From Brassica napus (taxonomy: Eukaryota > Streptophyta > Magnoliopsida > Brassicales > Brassicaceae), in NCBI RefSeq assembly GCF_020379485.1, contig NC_063445.1, positions 49,687,422-49,751,421 on the forward strand: a stretch of DNA of 64,000 bases. Direction: 5' to 3'. Made by a program: the position numbers and the translations under genes. Position 1 is the first letter of the stretch. Each line of letters opens with the position of its first letter. Below the pieces are notes generated by a model, which ran no database searches, was not told where the DNA came from, and saw only the letters and a list, made by a program, of their open reading frames with translations. Below, piece by piece: positions 10,610-21,243 of the stretch.

Positions 10610-11398
10610 ATGAAGTCAATCTTATCCAGCACTTCTCTCGACTCTTCCTTCTCTCTCTCTAAACGTTACTTCAACTGGAAGAAGAAGAAGGTTCAAGAAG
10701 AAGACGAAGAGGAGGAAGAAGAAGACGATCACAACAACGAAGAAAAGATCTTGACACGTTTCAACTTTTCCTCCGACCCGACACAACCAGATCAGTTCCA
10801 TACTGAACACGTGATGCAAAAGAAGACGAAAAAGACAATAGAGAAGATCCGTTACGCACTCGGTTTCTCTAGTCCGAGTCTAGGTTTCCGGGTCGTGGGT
10901 ACGTTATTCGGAAGCCGTCGTGGACATGTGTACTTCGCCGTACAGGATGACCCGACCCGTTTACCAGCTGTTTTAATCCAGTTACCGACTCCGACAAGCA
11001 TACTCGTCAAGGAAATGGCTTCAGGGCTCGTGAGGATTGCGCTAGAAACGGCAGCGTTTAAGACGGACTCGAAGAAGCTTCTTGAAGAGTCTTCGTGGAG
11101 AACGTACTGTAACGGCAAAAAGTGCGGTTATTCGGCGAGGAAAGAGTGTGGAGAGGCGGAGTGGAGAGTGTTGAAGGCGGTGGGGCCTATTACGATGGGT
11201 GCCGGAGTCTTACCTGCGGCGGCAACGGCGGGGGAAGAAGGGAATGAAGCGGTGGGGTCCGAGAAAGGTGAGCTCATGTATATGAGAGCCCAGTTCGAGC
11301 GGGTTACCGGGTCGAGAGACTCGGAGGCCTTTTACATGATGAATCCTGATGGGTCAAGTGGTGGGCCTGAGCTTAGTGTGTATTTTCTAAGGGTTTAA
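10610..11398 (+). CDS. MIZU-KUSSEI 1-like protein (DUF617)
   Basis: This is a single uninterrupted exon of 262 codons, an intact member of the plant DUF617/MIZ1 family. I chose the ATG at 10610 (MKSILSS); the upstream extension of the frame has only TTG. The N-terminus is Ser-rich, then comes a Lys run (about 23-27) and an acidic stretch (about 31-43). The MIZ domain covers about residue 80 to the end and includes GTLFGSRRGHVYFAVQDDP, the ELMYMRAQFERV motif and the terminal ELSVYFLRV. The founder MIZ1 acts in root hydrotropism; the biochemical role of the other members is not established. By position and sequence it looks like the counterpart of At3g25640 (from memory). Its promoter region carries a MITE 51 bases upstream of the second TATA box copy's ATG interval, and a decayed partial copy lies at 13519-14077. 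Confidence 0.9.
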   Translation: MKSILSSTSLDSSFSLSKRYFNWKKKKVQEEDEEEEEEDDHNNEEKILTRFNFSSDPTQPDQFHTEHVMQKKTKKTIEKIRYALGFSSPSLGFRVVGTLFGSRRGHVYFAVQDDPTRLPAVLIQLPTPTSILVKEMASGLVRIALETAAFKTDSKKLLEESSWRTYCNGKKCGYSARKECGEAEWRVLKAVGPITMGAGVLPAAATAGEEGNEAVGSEKGELMYMRAQFERVTGSRDSEAFYMMNPDGSSGGPELSVYFLRV

Positions 11399-12260
11399 GG
11401 GAAAGAAAAAAAACACAAATTAGTAATGATTAAAGATTGGTAGATTGTGTTTTTGACTATGGTGTTTTTGTTTAAATGATGGGATAATGTCATATGGGAA
11501 ATGTTATTTAGAAGCAATATTGTATGAAATCATTGTTTCTTTCGCATATGGTCAATATTTTGGACTATCTTAATGCAAACGTTTGTTTCTCTACTAAACA
11601 TGACTTGAATGACTGGAAAATTTGAGTGAAATAATTGATTGTAATTTTTTTTTTTCAAATAGCTACAAAAACAGGGAGATATCTAAAGTACATGTGCTTT
11701 AAAGTTTAAATTTTATTATTCAGTCTGTATCAATTTTGAGAATAGATAATCAGGTTTTCTCAAGGTATGTGTATCTTCTTATTCTTATTAGTATCTATCT
11801 AAACTGAATTATATAATTATTAATTAATTAACCATTTTTTTAGAGCAAATTAATTAACCATAAATTATTAATTTTGTTAGATTATTTTCTATCCGAAGTC
11901 CAAACTTATCAAATTTAGTTAAGTAACCACAAATCATTTATTTTGTTAGATTATTTATAACCAAACCTACCAAATTTATGATTATTCTCTAACCGAATTG
12001 TTCTATATATAAACAAATTTTACAATAAAACTAAACAAATTTATTTTAAATGTTATTACAAACTTAAAAGCATAATTAAATAGATCATATTCATTGATAT
12101 ATCTACATGTAGTCAAGTTTATTTATTTCTTTAAATAAAATTTAATGCTGTAAAAACATATCAAATTTTAAACATAGGAGGAAATGAAAAGAGAAAACTA
12201 TTTAAGACCAAAAACAAACTTTAGTAAGAAAATCTACTCAAAGTAAAGAAAGATGCAAAA
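11399..12260. other. 3' flank of MIZ1-like gene, AT-rich spacer
   Basis: No gene is seen. The first roughly 360 bp are similar to the sequence after the decayed copy (14078-14660), so the duplication extended past the coding region. The remainder is AT-rich with duplicated ATTAATTAACCAT patches near 11820-11870. Confidence 0.6.
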
Positions 12261-12267
12261 GAAAGTA

Positions 12268-12276
12268 CTATAAATA
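12268..12276 (+). promoter_or_regulatory. TATA box of small cysteine-rich peptide gene
   Basis: CTATAAATA lies 92 bases before the ATG at 12368, a normal TATA-to-start distance for a plant gene with a leader of about 60-65 bases. Confidence 0.6.
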
Positions 12277-12367
12277 AAGTTTGATTTCTTGGAAAATTAT
12301 ATAACAATCATAAGATTAAAATAAGAGAAATAAGATAGGATTAAGCTTGATTTTGTAAGATCTAAGA

Positions 12368-12583
12368 ATGGCAAAATGGAATTCCATAGTGTTAATAATG
12401 ATGGTGGTGATTGCTATTGTGGTCACAGTGGAAGCAAAGGAAAATAAACATCGGATCAAATGTTTTCACAAATGTACTAAAGTTTGTAAGCCTCACGACG
12501 GCAATTGTCATGCACTTTGTAAAGAGAAATGTCGTGGCTCAAAGCCTCCTCATATCCAAGAGGACCCCCACCCCTCCCCCTAA
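12368..12583 (+). CDS. Secreted cysteine-rich (thionin-like) peptide
   Basis: The frame encodes 71 residues. Residues 1-23 form a clear signal peptide with a hydrophobic core (IVLIMMVVIAIVVTV) and a plausible cleavage after VEA. The mature part has six cysteines in the symmetrical pattern C-x3-C-x3-C-x6-C-x3-C-x3-C, then a Pro/His-rich tail. The paired CxxxC spacing resembles the plant thionin-like families, but it could be another class of secreted Cys-rich peptide. It would leave the cell by the secretory pathway; function (defence or signalling) cannot be told from sequence. The gene is intronless with a good TATA box upstream, and a Stowaway MITE sits 68 bases after the stop. I do not recognise an Arabidopsis gene at the corresponding place. 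Confidence 0.75.
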   Translation: MAKWNSIVLIMMVVIAIVVTVEAKENKHRIKCFHKCTKVCKPHDGNCHALCKEKCRGSKPPHIQEDPHPSP

Positions 12584-12651
12584 ACAACGGTATTAATTTT
12601 TATACTCCTTTTCTTTCTATATATATATATATATTCGAATGTTATGTATTA

Positions 12652-12911
12652 CTCCTTCCGTTTTTTAATATAAGTCATTTTAGAATTATAGACATAGATT
12701 AAGAAATCATTAATTTTTTATATTTTATAAATAAAAATATCATTAATTATTTATCTAACCACAAATCAACCAATAATAAAATAGAAGGTATATTATCATT
12801 GGTCACGTAACATTAAGTGTTAATAAATTTTACATAGAAAATTGAAAACGTCATATAATTTGGAACATAAAAAATTTCTCTAAAACGATTTATATTAAAA
12901 TACGGAGGGAG
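12652..12911. mobile_element. Stowaway MITE (Tc1/mariner type)
   Basis: It starts CTCCTTCCGTTTTTTAATAT and, read inward from the right, CTCCCTCCGTATTTTAATAT. These are the classic Stowaway terminal repeats, flanked by TA on both sides (12650-12651 and 12912-12913). It is 260 bp long and non-coding. Confidence 0.93.
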
Positions 12912-13106
12912 TATTAATTAATGTTTCAAACAATTAATTTTACTTATTAAATTTCATTATGTTTTTTATCTGCACTAACAGAACTTTACATGGGATGACA
13001 TGCTGTGGAAGCTCGCGGAAGAAAAGAATGATAAAATATACATAGAAAGTTTGTGATCATGTTTGTAGTCTTAAATTCGTGTTAAAATCGAATAAAATAT
13101 TGATAA

Positions 13107-13518
13107 TCTATATTATTAAAGCACAATTATTATAAAAGTTTAATATACAAAGTATTCGGATTTATTCAGTAGAAATTTAATATTTGATATTTATCTTTAT
13201 TAAGGTTGGATAATATTTGATATTCACTTTAATTTAATCAGTAAAAAATATATCATTATTATTAAAATATGATATCTATACTATTATTTGAGAAGTGAAT
13301 TTGCTTACTTGACATATTTTCCATGATTTTAGTTAATGTTTTACTTTTCATATTTTCAATGATTTTAGGATAAATCATTAATTTAATTAATATTATTATT
13401 TAAATTTTTATTTTGATAGATATATATTTATCATGATATTTAAGATAATTAATAAACATTAGCTTATTCTAATGATATATATGCTATTATTTTTTAACAT
13501 ATATTTTAATACTTAACA
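13107..13518 (+). mobile_element. Helitron 5' end-like sequences
   Basis: Two Helitron-type 5' starts occur: TCTATATTATTAAAGCA at 13107 preceded by A, and TCTATACTATTATTTGAGAA at 13275. No hairpin plus CTAG end was found downstream, so the extent is unknown; the sequence is AT-rich and non-coding up to the decayed MIZ1-like copy. Confidence 0.4.
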
Positions 13519-14077
13519 CGTTGTGCAAAAGAAGAAAAAGAAAAAGACAATAGAGAAGATCCGTTATGCACTCGGGTTCTCCAACTCGGGTCTAGGTTTC
13601 CAGGTCGTGGGTACGTTATTCGGAAACCATCGTGGACATGTGTACTTCGCCGTACAGATGACCCGACCCGTTTACCAGCTGTTCTGATCCAGCTACCCAC
13701 TCCGACGAGCATACTCGTCAAGGAAATAGCTTCGGGGCTCGTGAGGATCGCGCTAGAAACGGCAGCGTTTAGGACAAACTCGAAGAAGCTGCTTGAAGAG
13801 TCTACGATAGTACGGCAAAAAGTGTGGTTACTCTGCAAGGAAAGAGTGTGGAGAGGCAGAGTGGAGAGTGTTGAAGGCGATGGGGCCTATTACGATGGGT
13901 GCAAGAGTCTTTCCTGCGGCGGCAAGGGCGGGGGAAAAAGAGAATAAAGCGGTGGGGTCCGAGAAAGGTCAGCTCATGTATACGAGTGCCCAGTTCGAGC
14001 GGGTTATCGGGTCGAGAGACTCGGAGGCTTTTTACATGATGAAGCCTGAGCTTAGTGTGTATTTTCTAAGGGTTTGA
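13519..14077 (+). pseudogene. 5'-truncated, frameshifted copy of the MIZ1-like gene
   Basis: Sequence from 13519 onward matches the intact gene from about 10806 to its stop and beyond. The first 65 or so codons are missing. A one-base deletion (GTACAGATGACC for GTACAGGATGACC, near 13656) shifts the frame. The region around 13800 has lost part of the sequence between LLEES and GKK, and the DGSSGGP segment near the C-terminus is deleted. The ending ELSVYFLRV is kept with stop TGA at 14075-14077. Similarity continues into the 3' flank to about 14660, interrupted by a hAT MITE. It is a DNA-level duplicate, not a processed copy, since non-coding flank is included. Confidence 0.9.
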
Positions 14078-14128
14078 GGAAAAAAACACAAATTATAATG
14101 ATTAAAGAATGTGATGTTGTGTTTTTGA

Positions 14129-14315
14129 CAGTGGCGGAGCCAGACAAAAGTTTTACCCGAAGCAATATAAGATTTGAACTTAATTTATAGGGGGCAATAC
14201 TAGAAGTTTTACCATCCAAACTATATAAATTTTGAATAATCAATGAAAATGCACAAAAAAACAATATTTCACAGGGGGCAGTTTCCCCCTTCCTCTCTAC
14301 CTCCTTCCGCCGCTG
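14129..14315. mobile_element. hAT-type MITE in the duplicated 3' flank
   Basis: The ends are CAGTGGCGGAGCCAG on the left and, read inward from the right, CAGCGGCGGAAGGAG. An exact 8-bp target duplication GTTTTTGA flanks it (14121-14128 and 14316-14323). The intact gene's flank at about 11453 has the same site as a single GTTTTTGA, giving a natural empty site. Length is 187 bp. Confidence 0.92.
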
Positions 14316-14803
14316 GTTTTTGATATGTCGTGTTTTTATATAAATGATGGGATAATGACATATGGGAAATTTTACTTAGAAGCAATATTGTATGAAATCA
14401 TTCTCTTTTTGCATATAGTCAATATTTTGGATTATTTCTCATATGGTAAACAAGGCTTGAATTGACTGGAAACTTTTAATTAAAATTTGATTGCAATTTT
14501 TTTAATTAGTTAAAAACAAACATGGAGAGATCTAAAGTACATGTGTTTTAAAGTTTAAACCCATGTTCTTGCTTCAGGGTTTGTTATTCAGTTTGTATCA
14601 AAATTGAGAATGAGAAAAGGTAGAATCAGGTTTTCTGAAGCTCTGTATCCTCTTCGTCTTATTGGTTATAACTTGTAACTGAGAGAACGTGAGACCTATT
14701 CTTGAAGGGAAGAAAGTTGTTTCTAGATTCTCACATGTTTGATAATTATATACAAACATGTTTAAATTCTTTGGCTTTAGAGTAGAGCATCAAGTTCAAA
14801 CCA

Positions 14804-14983
14804 TGTAGGATTCAATATTCTATTGACTTGTCTTATTCACTTTACAGACATAAAGTATAAATACAAGTTCATAGACGGTGAGGAACACAAAACCCTACCA
14901 CATCGGTTTATGAAAACATCTTTAAATGTCTAGAGAAATATATACTTATTACTTTTCACTAGATATGCAAGATATCACCAATA
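14804..14983 (-). repeat. 3' LTR of copia element
   Basis: This 180-bp repeat reads TGTAGGATTC at its plus-strand left edge and ends GATATCACCAATA. Point differences and small indels from the other LTR show the insertion is not recent. In the element's own orientation the LTR begins TA where TG is usual, in both copies. Confidence 0.9.
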
Positions 14984-14990
14984 CTCTCCC

Positions 14991-16271
14991 TCAAGCTGAA
15001 GCATAAAAATTCAAAATGCCCAACTTGGATGATAAATTCTGAAACGTGATACGTCCAAGAGCCTTAGTGAGAATGTCTGCAATTTGTGAACCAGTCCGAA
15101 TGTGTTGTGTGACTATTAACCCATCGCGGACTGCATCTCGTACTGAATGACAGTCATTCTCGATATGTTTAGTACGTTCATGAAACACTGGACTGGCATT
15201 GATATATATGGCGGTCTTATCATCACTGATGAAGCAAGTTGGAACGGTTTGTTCTAGGCCAAGTTCCTTCAACAACTTATGTATCCACTTGAGTTCACGA
15301 AGGGCATCTGACATAGATCTATACTCGACTTCGGCCGACGAATATGACATTGTGTTCTGGGTTTTGGTTCTCCAACAGATGGGTGATCCACCCAACATAA
15401 CCACAAAGACACTGAGTGAGCGACATATCAATGGACAAGCTGACCAATCAGAATCACAATAAACAGATAACGTGAGATCAGGACTGGATCGCAACAAAAT
15501 ACCATGTCCCAAAACTCCTTTCTAGTAACGTACCACATGCAATGCTGCAAGCCATTGAGCCTCCGTAGGAGCCTGCATGAACTGTGACAAAAGATGAACT
15601 GAATAACACAATTCTGGCCGAGTGTTCAGGAGATATATCAGGAGGCCAACTAGAAGCCGATATTTCGTAGGATCATGTAGCAGTGAACTCTGTTCGGTAG
15701 CAAGTTGATGTTTTTGCTCCATAAGTGTAGGAAATTGTTTGCAACCAAGACAATCGGTCTCTGTAATAATGTCTAATGAATATTTCCATTGAGATAAGAA
15801 AAATCCTTCAGCTCCTCTACTGGCTTCGATCCCAAGTAAATACTTTAATTTTCCGAGGTCTTTCATTGCAAAACACTTACTTAAATATTCTTTGAACTTC
15901 TTCACCATATGTGAACTACTACAACATATAACCAAATCATCGACATAGATCAACACTCGCAGCTGTACACCTTCGCAAGAATATGAGAATAGTGAGTAGT
16001 CTTCAAAAGATTGAGCAAACCTACATTTTATCAGTGCATCAAAAAGCTTCTTACATGGATGTGTATGTCGAAAACAAGGTGGGAGTTTCATATAAACTTC
16101 TTCTTCAAGATCACCATGGAGAAAACCATTCTCGACGTCCATCTGGTATACTTCCCAATTCTTTGACGCAACCAGACGCAACGATGTCCGAACTGTAGTC
16201 ATTTTAACAACTGGTGCGAAGGTCTCGCCATAGTCTTCACCTTCAACTTGATTATTTCCCTGAGCAACCAA
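14991..16271 (-). pseudogene. copia reverse transcriptase and RNase H remnants
   Basis: The upstream frame (16271-15522) shows the copia RT: a DYGETFAPVVKMTTVR start, LHGDLEEEVYM, the catalytic LRVLIYVDDLVICC with the YVDD box, and FAMKDLGKLKYLLGIE. The stretch that normally reads CKL-KSLYGLKQ-PR-W is garbled near CKKLFDAL, pointing to an internal deletion. The next frame (15512-14991) is the RNase H part with VYCDSDWSACP, YSSAEVEYRSM and HIRTGSQIADILTKALG. It is separated from RT by a stop and a frame change near 15520. Confidence 0.92.
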
Positions 16272-17117
16272 TCTTGACTTTTTACAGTTCTCTGTACCGT
16301 CGGCATTATAATTTATTTTGTATACCCATTGACACCCAAGCGCGTTTTATCAGGAGGAAGCGTTACAATGTCCCATGTGTCTTTATCTTCTAGAGCAACG
16401 ACCTCCTTTGTCATCGAAGCGTTTTAGAACTTATCTTTCACGGCTTCGAGAAAATGTTTAGGCGTTGTTCCAGCTGTAATAACTGCTAGACACACTTGGT
16501 GACCTGGAGAAAACTGAGCATCTGATATGAAATCTTATGGAGAGTAAAGGTAATTACCTGGAACGTTTGACGAAGGCGATGACTCGAACTCGGTTGGAGC
16601 GTGATGTGTACTACTAGTGCTATAAAGAAGATAATCTTGTAGCAAAACAAATTTGATCTTGTTTCTCAGTCCTATTCCAAGCTCTTGTGACGAGTCTACA
16701 ACTTGAGAATTTTCAGTACTGACAACAGCGGAAGACTCTGGTTCCTATGTTTCTCCACCAGACGACTGTGGCTGAGAGTCTGCTTCTGTGAAAGCATGTT
16801 TTGTTATGCTACTGTATCAGAAGAAGACAAGGGTGGCACTTCCATTGTATCATTAACGTGGAAGATAAGGGTGAAGCAGAATCAGTACTCCTCCTATGTA
16901 CCAAAGTTAGCGGACTTTCCTCAGAAACTACTGCATGTTGTGTGACCATACCAGCTCATAATCTGCACTTGTAGATTTTGCAAAAGGAAATACAGTTTTT
17001 TTTGAAAATAACGTCTCTGGAAACCAAAAATTCATTCTTCTCAATGTTATAATATTTCCATCCTTTCTTACCGAAGAGATAGCCGACGAAGACACAAAGA
17101 CGACTCCGTTGGCCAAA

Positions 17118-17989
17118 CTAGTCTTTATCTCTAGCCATGCGATGTGTATAGCAGGCTGAGCCAAACGCACGTAGTTGCTTATAATCCGGTGGAACACCAT
17201 GAAGAGTCTCATATGGTGAGCACCCTTTGTGTATAGAAGTTGGAATTCTATTTATTAAATACGCAGCAGTCAAGACAGCCTCACCCCAAAACTTAATCGG
17301 AGGATTAGCTTGAAACATGATTGCAGAATATGTCGATGGTTTCTCTCTACTCTTCCACTTTGTTGTGGTGTCGTAACATAAGATGTTTGATGAATTATAC
17401 TGAGCTCCTTGAAGTAAGAAGACAAAACCATAAACTTGGTTCCATTATCACATTGAACGGTCTTTACGATATTGCCAAACTGTCGTTCCGTATAAGAAAT
17501 AAACTTCTTCAACACGTCTTTAACCTCTGATTTTTGAGCAGAAGTATGTCCACACTGTTCTAGATTAATCGTCAACAATCATTAGAAAGTATATTGCACC
17601 AAAGGATGAAGGCACATGGTATGGACCCCATACGTCAACATGAATAAGAGAAAAACATTCTGATGTTTTATTCATGCTATCATAAATACTTCACGAGTTT
17701 TCTTAGCTCGAAAACAAATGTCACAAGGACTGTAGCTAGCATATTTAAACGATTCTGAAAGGAATGACAAATCCGAAAATACTGAAAAAGATGAATGTCC
17801 CAAACGCCGATGACACAAGTCTTGATCAGAAGTACCAACAACATGATGACTTTTTGCTGAGACTAAATCCGTAAAGTAGTATACACCATCACGTTCTTCA
17901 ACAGCTCCAATCAGCATCCTCGAAAAACGGTCCTGTAAAACACATATTGTATCAGTAAACATGGCGAAACAGTTTAATTGTTTCAACAA
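17118..17989 (-). pseudogene. copia pre-integrase and integrase remnants
   Basis: Three frames make up the region. 17989-17672 holds the GAG-pre-integrase zinc module (CHRRLGHSSFSVFSDL with CDICFRAKK). 17578-17270 holds the integrase core (VKTVQCDNGTKF, SYVTTPQQSGRVERNHRHIL with catalytic D and E). 17318-17118 continues with FWGEAVLTAAYLINRIPTS. Stops and frame changes separate them. Confidence 0.9.
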
Positions 17990-18272
17990 CTTCGCAACTG
18001 AAAATAAGGTACGGTTTAGATCAGGAATGTATAAGACTTCGACAATATAATATTTCTCGAGAGTGGGAATGATCTCATACTATTTTCAAATGATTTTCCT
18101 CCATCTGCAAATGCGACCGAACATGGCAGAATTGCCTCAAGGTCAGTTAACTAAAACAAGGTTCATGTCATGTGGTGCGATGCACATGTGTCGAGGATGA
18201 CATCACCTAGTTTTCTCTTACCAGACAGTTTATCCAACAGATTGGTTCTTGATTTTTCTTCAATCATTTGTG

Positions 18273-19299
18273 TCAGCACCTTCCATTGTTCAGACGTAAA
18301 TTTTGGAAACGATGAGAAGTTAGAACTTGTAGCATGAGCTGCGCTTGCCTGACCACGACCACGCCCAGCCGACGCACGACCTCCTCTGCCACGACCTCCA
18401 TTACTATGTCCGCGACCACTACTGTGTTCATGGAACCATTCTGGAAACCCAACAATCTGCCAACAGTCTCGTTTTTCATGGCATGTTCTGCCACAATGAG
18501 ATCAAATCAATCGCGGACGAAGAATCGAATTATCTTGTCTGCCATAAAAATTTCCAGCTGACTCCAACTGCTGTTCTCAACGAGCTGTAGGAGCCCCGTG
18601 CATATCCCTGCGAGCCACAAAACCGACAACATCTTGCTGCAGGCTACGAGACGAACTGATTCTATGTTCTTCCCTTACTATCTTACTGTTTATTTCTCCA
18701 AGAGAATGAAGGGGATCCATTCCGACGATGGATGTACAAAGGCTTCCAAAGCGCGCATCATCAAGACCCATAATAAACTGATGAATCTTCTCTTGCTCTC
18801 TTTCTTTAGCCATCGTCACTGCTGCTCCACAGAAACACACATGAACTAGATGATACACTTGCAATTCTTTCCATAGGGTTGAAAGCTTTCCGAAATATTC
18901 TAACACAAAATAAACTTCTTGTCCACATGAGGAGAGTTGTGCTTTAATCAGATGGACTCTCACTGTGTTCCCCACCGAGAAACTTTCTTTCAAATTACTC
19001 CACAACTGACAGGCGTCCGATTTGTAAGTAACTGTAGACTTCACCTTGGATTTGATTGAAGCTCAAATCCAACCAACAATCATCGAGTACACGGTCAACC
19101 AATCTTCGCTTCCTTCTGCATGCTTCTTCATCGTCCCATTGATGAATCCCATTTTTCTCTTGGCCTGCAGCGCATTGAGCATCTTAGTGGACCACTCGTT
19201 GTAGTTTTCTCCATTCAACGAACAGAGGTAATCATGGCTCCGTGATTGTCCGAAGCATACAAGGTGTATAGAGAAACTGCCGCCATAGCACCAACCCAC
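18273..19299 (-). pseudogene. copia gag remnant
   Basis: Frames 19299-19063, 19044-18577 and 18494-18273 together resemble plant copia gag: LNGENYNEWSTKMLNALQAK near the start, then DACQLWSNLKESFSVGN and FIMGLDDARFGSLCTSIVGMDPL. Frame breaks near 19050 and 18530 disable it, and no intact zinc knuckle was recognised. Confidence 0.85.
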
Positions 19300-19417
19300 T
19301 CTCCATCACTTTTTGGTCTTTCACTCATGATAACACGAACTAGCTCTCTCAACTTCACAAACACGTTTGAGACAAAGAAACATAGGAAGAGAGCTAAGAT
19401 CTATTTGATCTGCTAAG

Positions 19418-19429
19418 GCTCTGATACCA
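19418..19429 (-). other. Primer-binding site of copia element
   Basis: On the minus strand TGGTATCAGAGC stands directly next to the 5' LTR; this is the standard plant retrotransposon site complementary to initiator tRNA-Met. Confidence 0.9.
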
Positions 19430-19612
19430 TGTAGAATTAAATATCCGATCCGATTGACTTTTCTTCTTCACTTTACAGACACAAATTATAAATACAAATT
19501 CATGGACGTGAGAAACACAAAACCCTAACACGTCGGTTTAGGAAAACATCCTTAAATGCCTAGAAGAATATATACTTATACTTTTCATTAGATATGCAAG
19601 ATATCACCAATA
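19430..19612 (-). repeat. 5' LTR of copia element
   Basis: This 183-bp repeat, TGTAGAATTA to CACCAATA on the plus strand, pairs with 14804-14983. Confidence 0.9.
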
Positions 19613-20110
19613 AACCCTTCAATTTATTTTTTGTAGAATTTATACACACATAAGGAGACGAAAGTAACTGGACTTTAAACTTTATTTTATTCAAGAAGTG
19701 TTGAAGTCTATACTTTTTTTGGATCATAGACAAGAGTCGATTGTTAAATCTCTTCCACATTGTTGTTGACACTCGAACTTAACATTTCTACCTTTAGAAA
19801 ATAAGATTTTACCAGTAGAGATAGTAAACACCGAGTAGGACGGACGTTAAACTTTCGCTCTAACACACCATGTTACTTTTTTCTTATTGTAAAAAAAATG
19901 AACCTCCAACTCGATAAAAAATTAACACGACAGTATAAACGGTGACAGAAAATTGGTTAAGTCCCAAATATGAGATACGGCCCTGCAAGCCCTACAAGCT
20001 GAAAAGTTTCCATGGGCTAAAAACTTTTATTACCTAGATAACTCTTCTCTAACACCCTTAGGTAACTTCATTCGGTCTTCGGTTGATTATGGAAAGGACA
20101 AATTAGAGGA
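19613..20110. other. AT-rich spacer, nothing recognised
   Basis: No gene or clear repeat is seen between the copia element and the RNase H fragment. Confidence 0.5.
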
Positions 20111-20203
20111 TTAGGTTGGTGTCTTAGGGACAATAGAGGATGTGTTACCTTCGAAAAACAAGGTGGCCGCATGAATTTATCAGGACTTCATAAAGAGATG
20201 GAC
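20111..20203 (+). pseudogene. RNase H (RVT_3) fragment, left half, split by an insertion
   Basis: The frame ends SGLHKEMD at the duplicated target ATAAAGAGATGGAC (20190-20203). It continues in the same frame at 24695 as RLIWGLACLCDKKVSKYAVYAETDC. Joined, this is the RNase H-like domain (RVT_3) found at the end of plant LINE polyproteins and in related genic ORFs. The upstream boundary is unclear. Confidence 0.65.
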
Positions 20204-21243
20204 GCATTTAAGTTTGGGTTCGCCCTAACTCTCTCCCAGGCACGGATCTCGTGGCACGCTCTAGATCTATGTTCTCCGGCGCCGGCGACGCTGTTTCTCG
20301 CTGGTGCTGGTCACTATCGTCGACCCTGCTCTCTACAACTATCATCTTCCTCGGTTTCCACTTTGTTCGTTGTTTTGTTTGGGTTTGTAACGTTCAAATC
20401 ACTAAAGGAAGCAGTCTCCGATGGATCTCTCACCGGAGACAAGCGCCTCGGCTCCTCGTCTTCTCTTTCCTTCTGGCGGTACTCTCTCCTTGGTGGTTTT
20501 TCTCTACAGCGAAGAGTCGAGAGGGTTCTCTCGCCATCGCTGCTCTCGGGTTCTCGGGTTCAAATCCCGGTGATCCTCTCTCTGGCTACCGACGGAAAAG
20601 TCTCAACGTTGATTCTGTCCGCGCTCGTCAACCGCTCGTGGAACATAGATCTCAACGTACAAACTCCCCCTTTCCGTCTCAGGGAAGTCGTGAGACACTT
20701 AACTCAACAAAGGTCGCTCCATTCTCCTTCTCCGGTGCTAGTTTAGAAAGTATCTCAAGGTTAGATCCAAATCTCTTCGGAAGCTCTTCACTTTCCTCGC
20801 CTTCTATTTAGATACCACCCCCCCCCCTACATGTTCTTTTCTCATTGGTGGCACTGTCCACCTCCGGCGAAACGTTCCCGGTGACCTCTTCTATGGTACC
20901 GGCGTTCATTAGTTTGAGGTATCTAAGGGCTTTCAACTTCATTTTACATCTGTATGGGCTTGGCCCAATAACATTATCAAATCTGACAGCCCATTTTCAA
21001 GCCTCTCAAGACCTAAGGTTATGGATGAAGCAGAGTTGGTTCAATTGTTTATGGTCTTGACTGCTTGGGTTGCCTTGTCAGAGTTTTCTGATGAGTTCAC
21101 TGGAATCTCTCGTGCTTGTTTATGGTCATATCCCTCCTCTGAGAATTGTTTACTGATGGGTTCATCTGATCTGGTTTTAGGGTTACCTTCATTATCTAGC
21201 GAGAAGCACCGTTCACGTCTAGCATCCTTCATCTTAGAAAAAT

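Larger units (their letters stand above)
14804..19612 (-). mobile_element. Ty1/copia LTR retrotransposon, complete but inactivated
   Basis: Two similar direct repeats of about 180 bp (14804-14983 and 19430-19612) bound a minus-strand gag-integrase-RT-RNase H region, the copia order. A primer-binding site TGGTATCAGAGC (19418-19429) adjoins the 5' LTR and a polypurine tract GCTTGAGGGAGAG (14984-14996) adjoins the 3' LTR. Flanks AACCA and AACCC differ by one base, compatible with an aged 5-bp target duplication. The coding region has many frameshifts and deletions, so the copy is dead. Confidence 0.92.
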
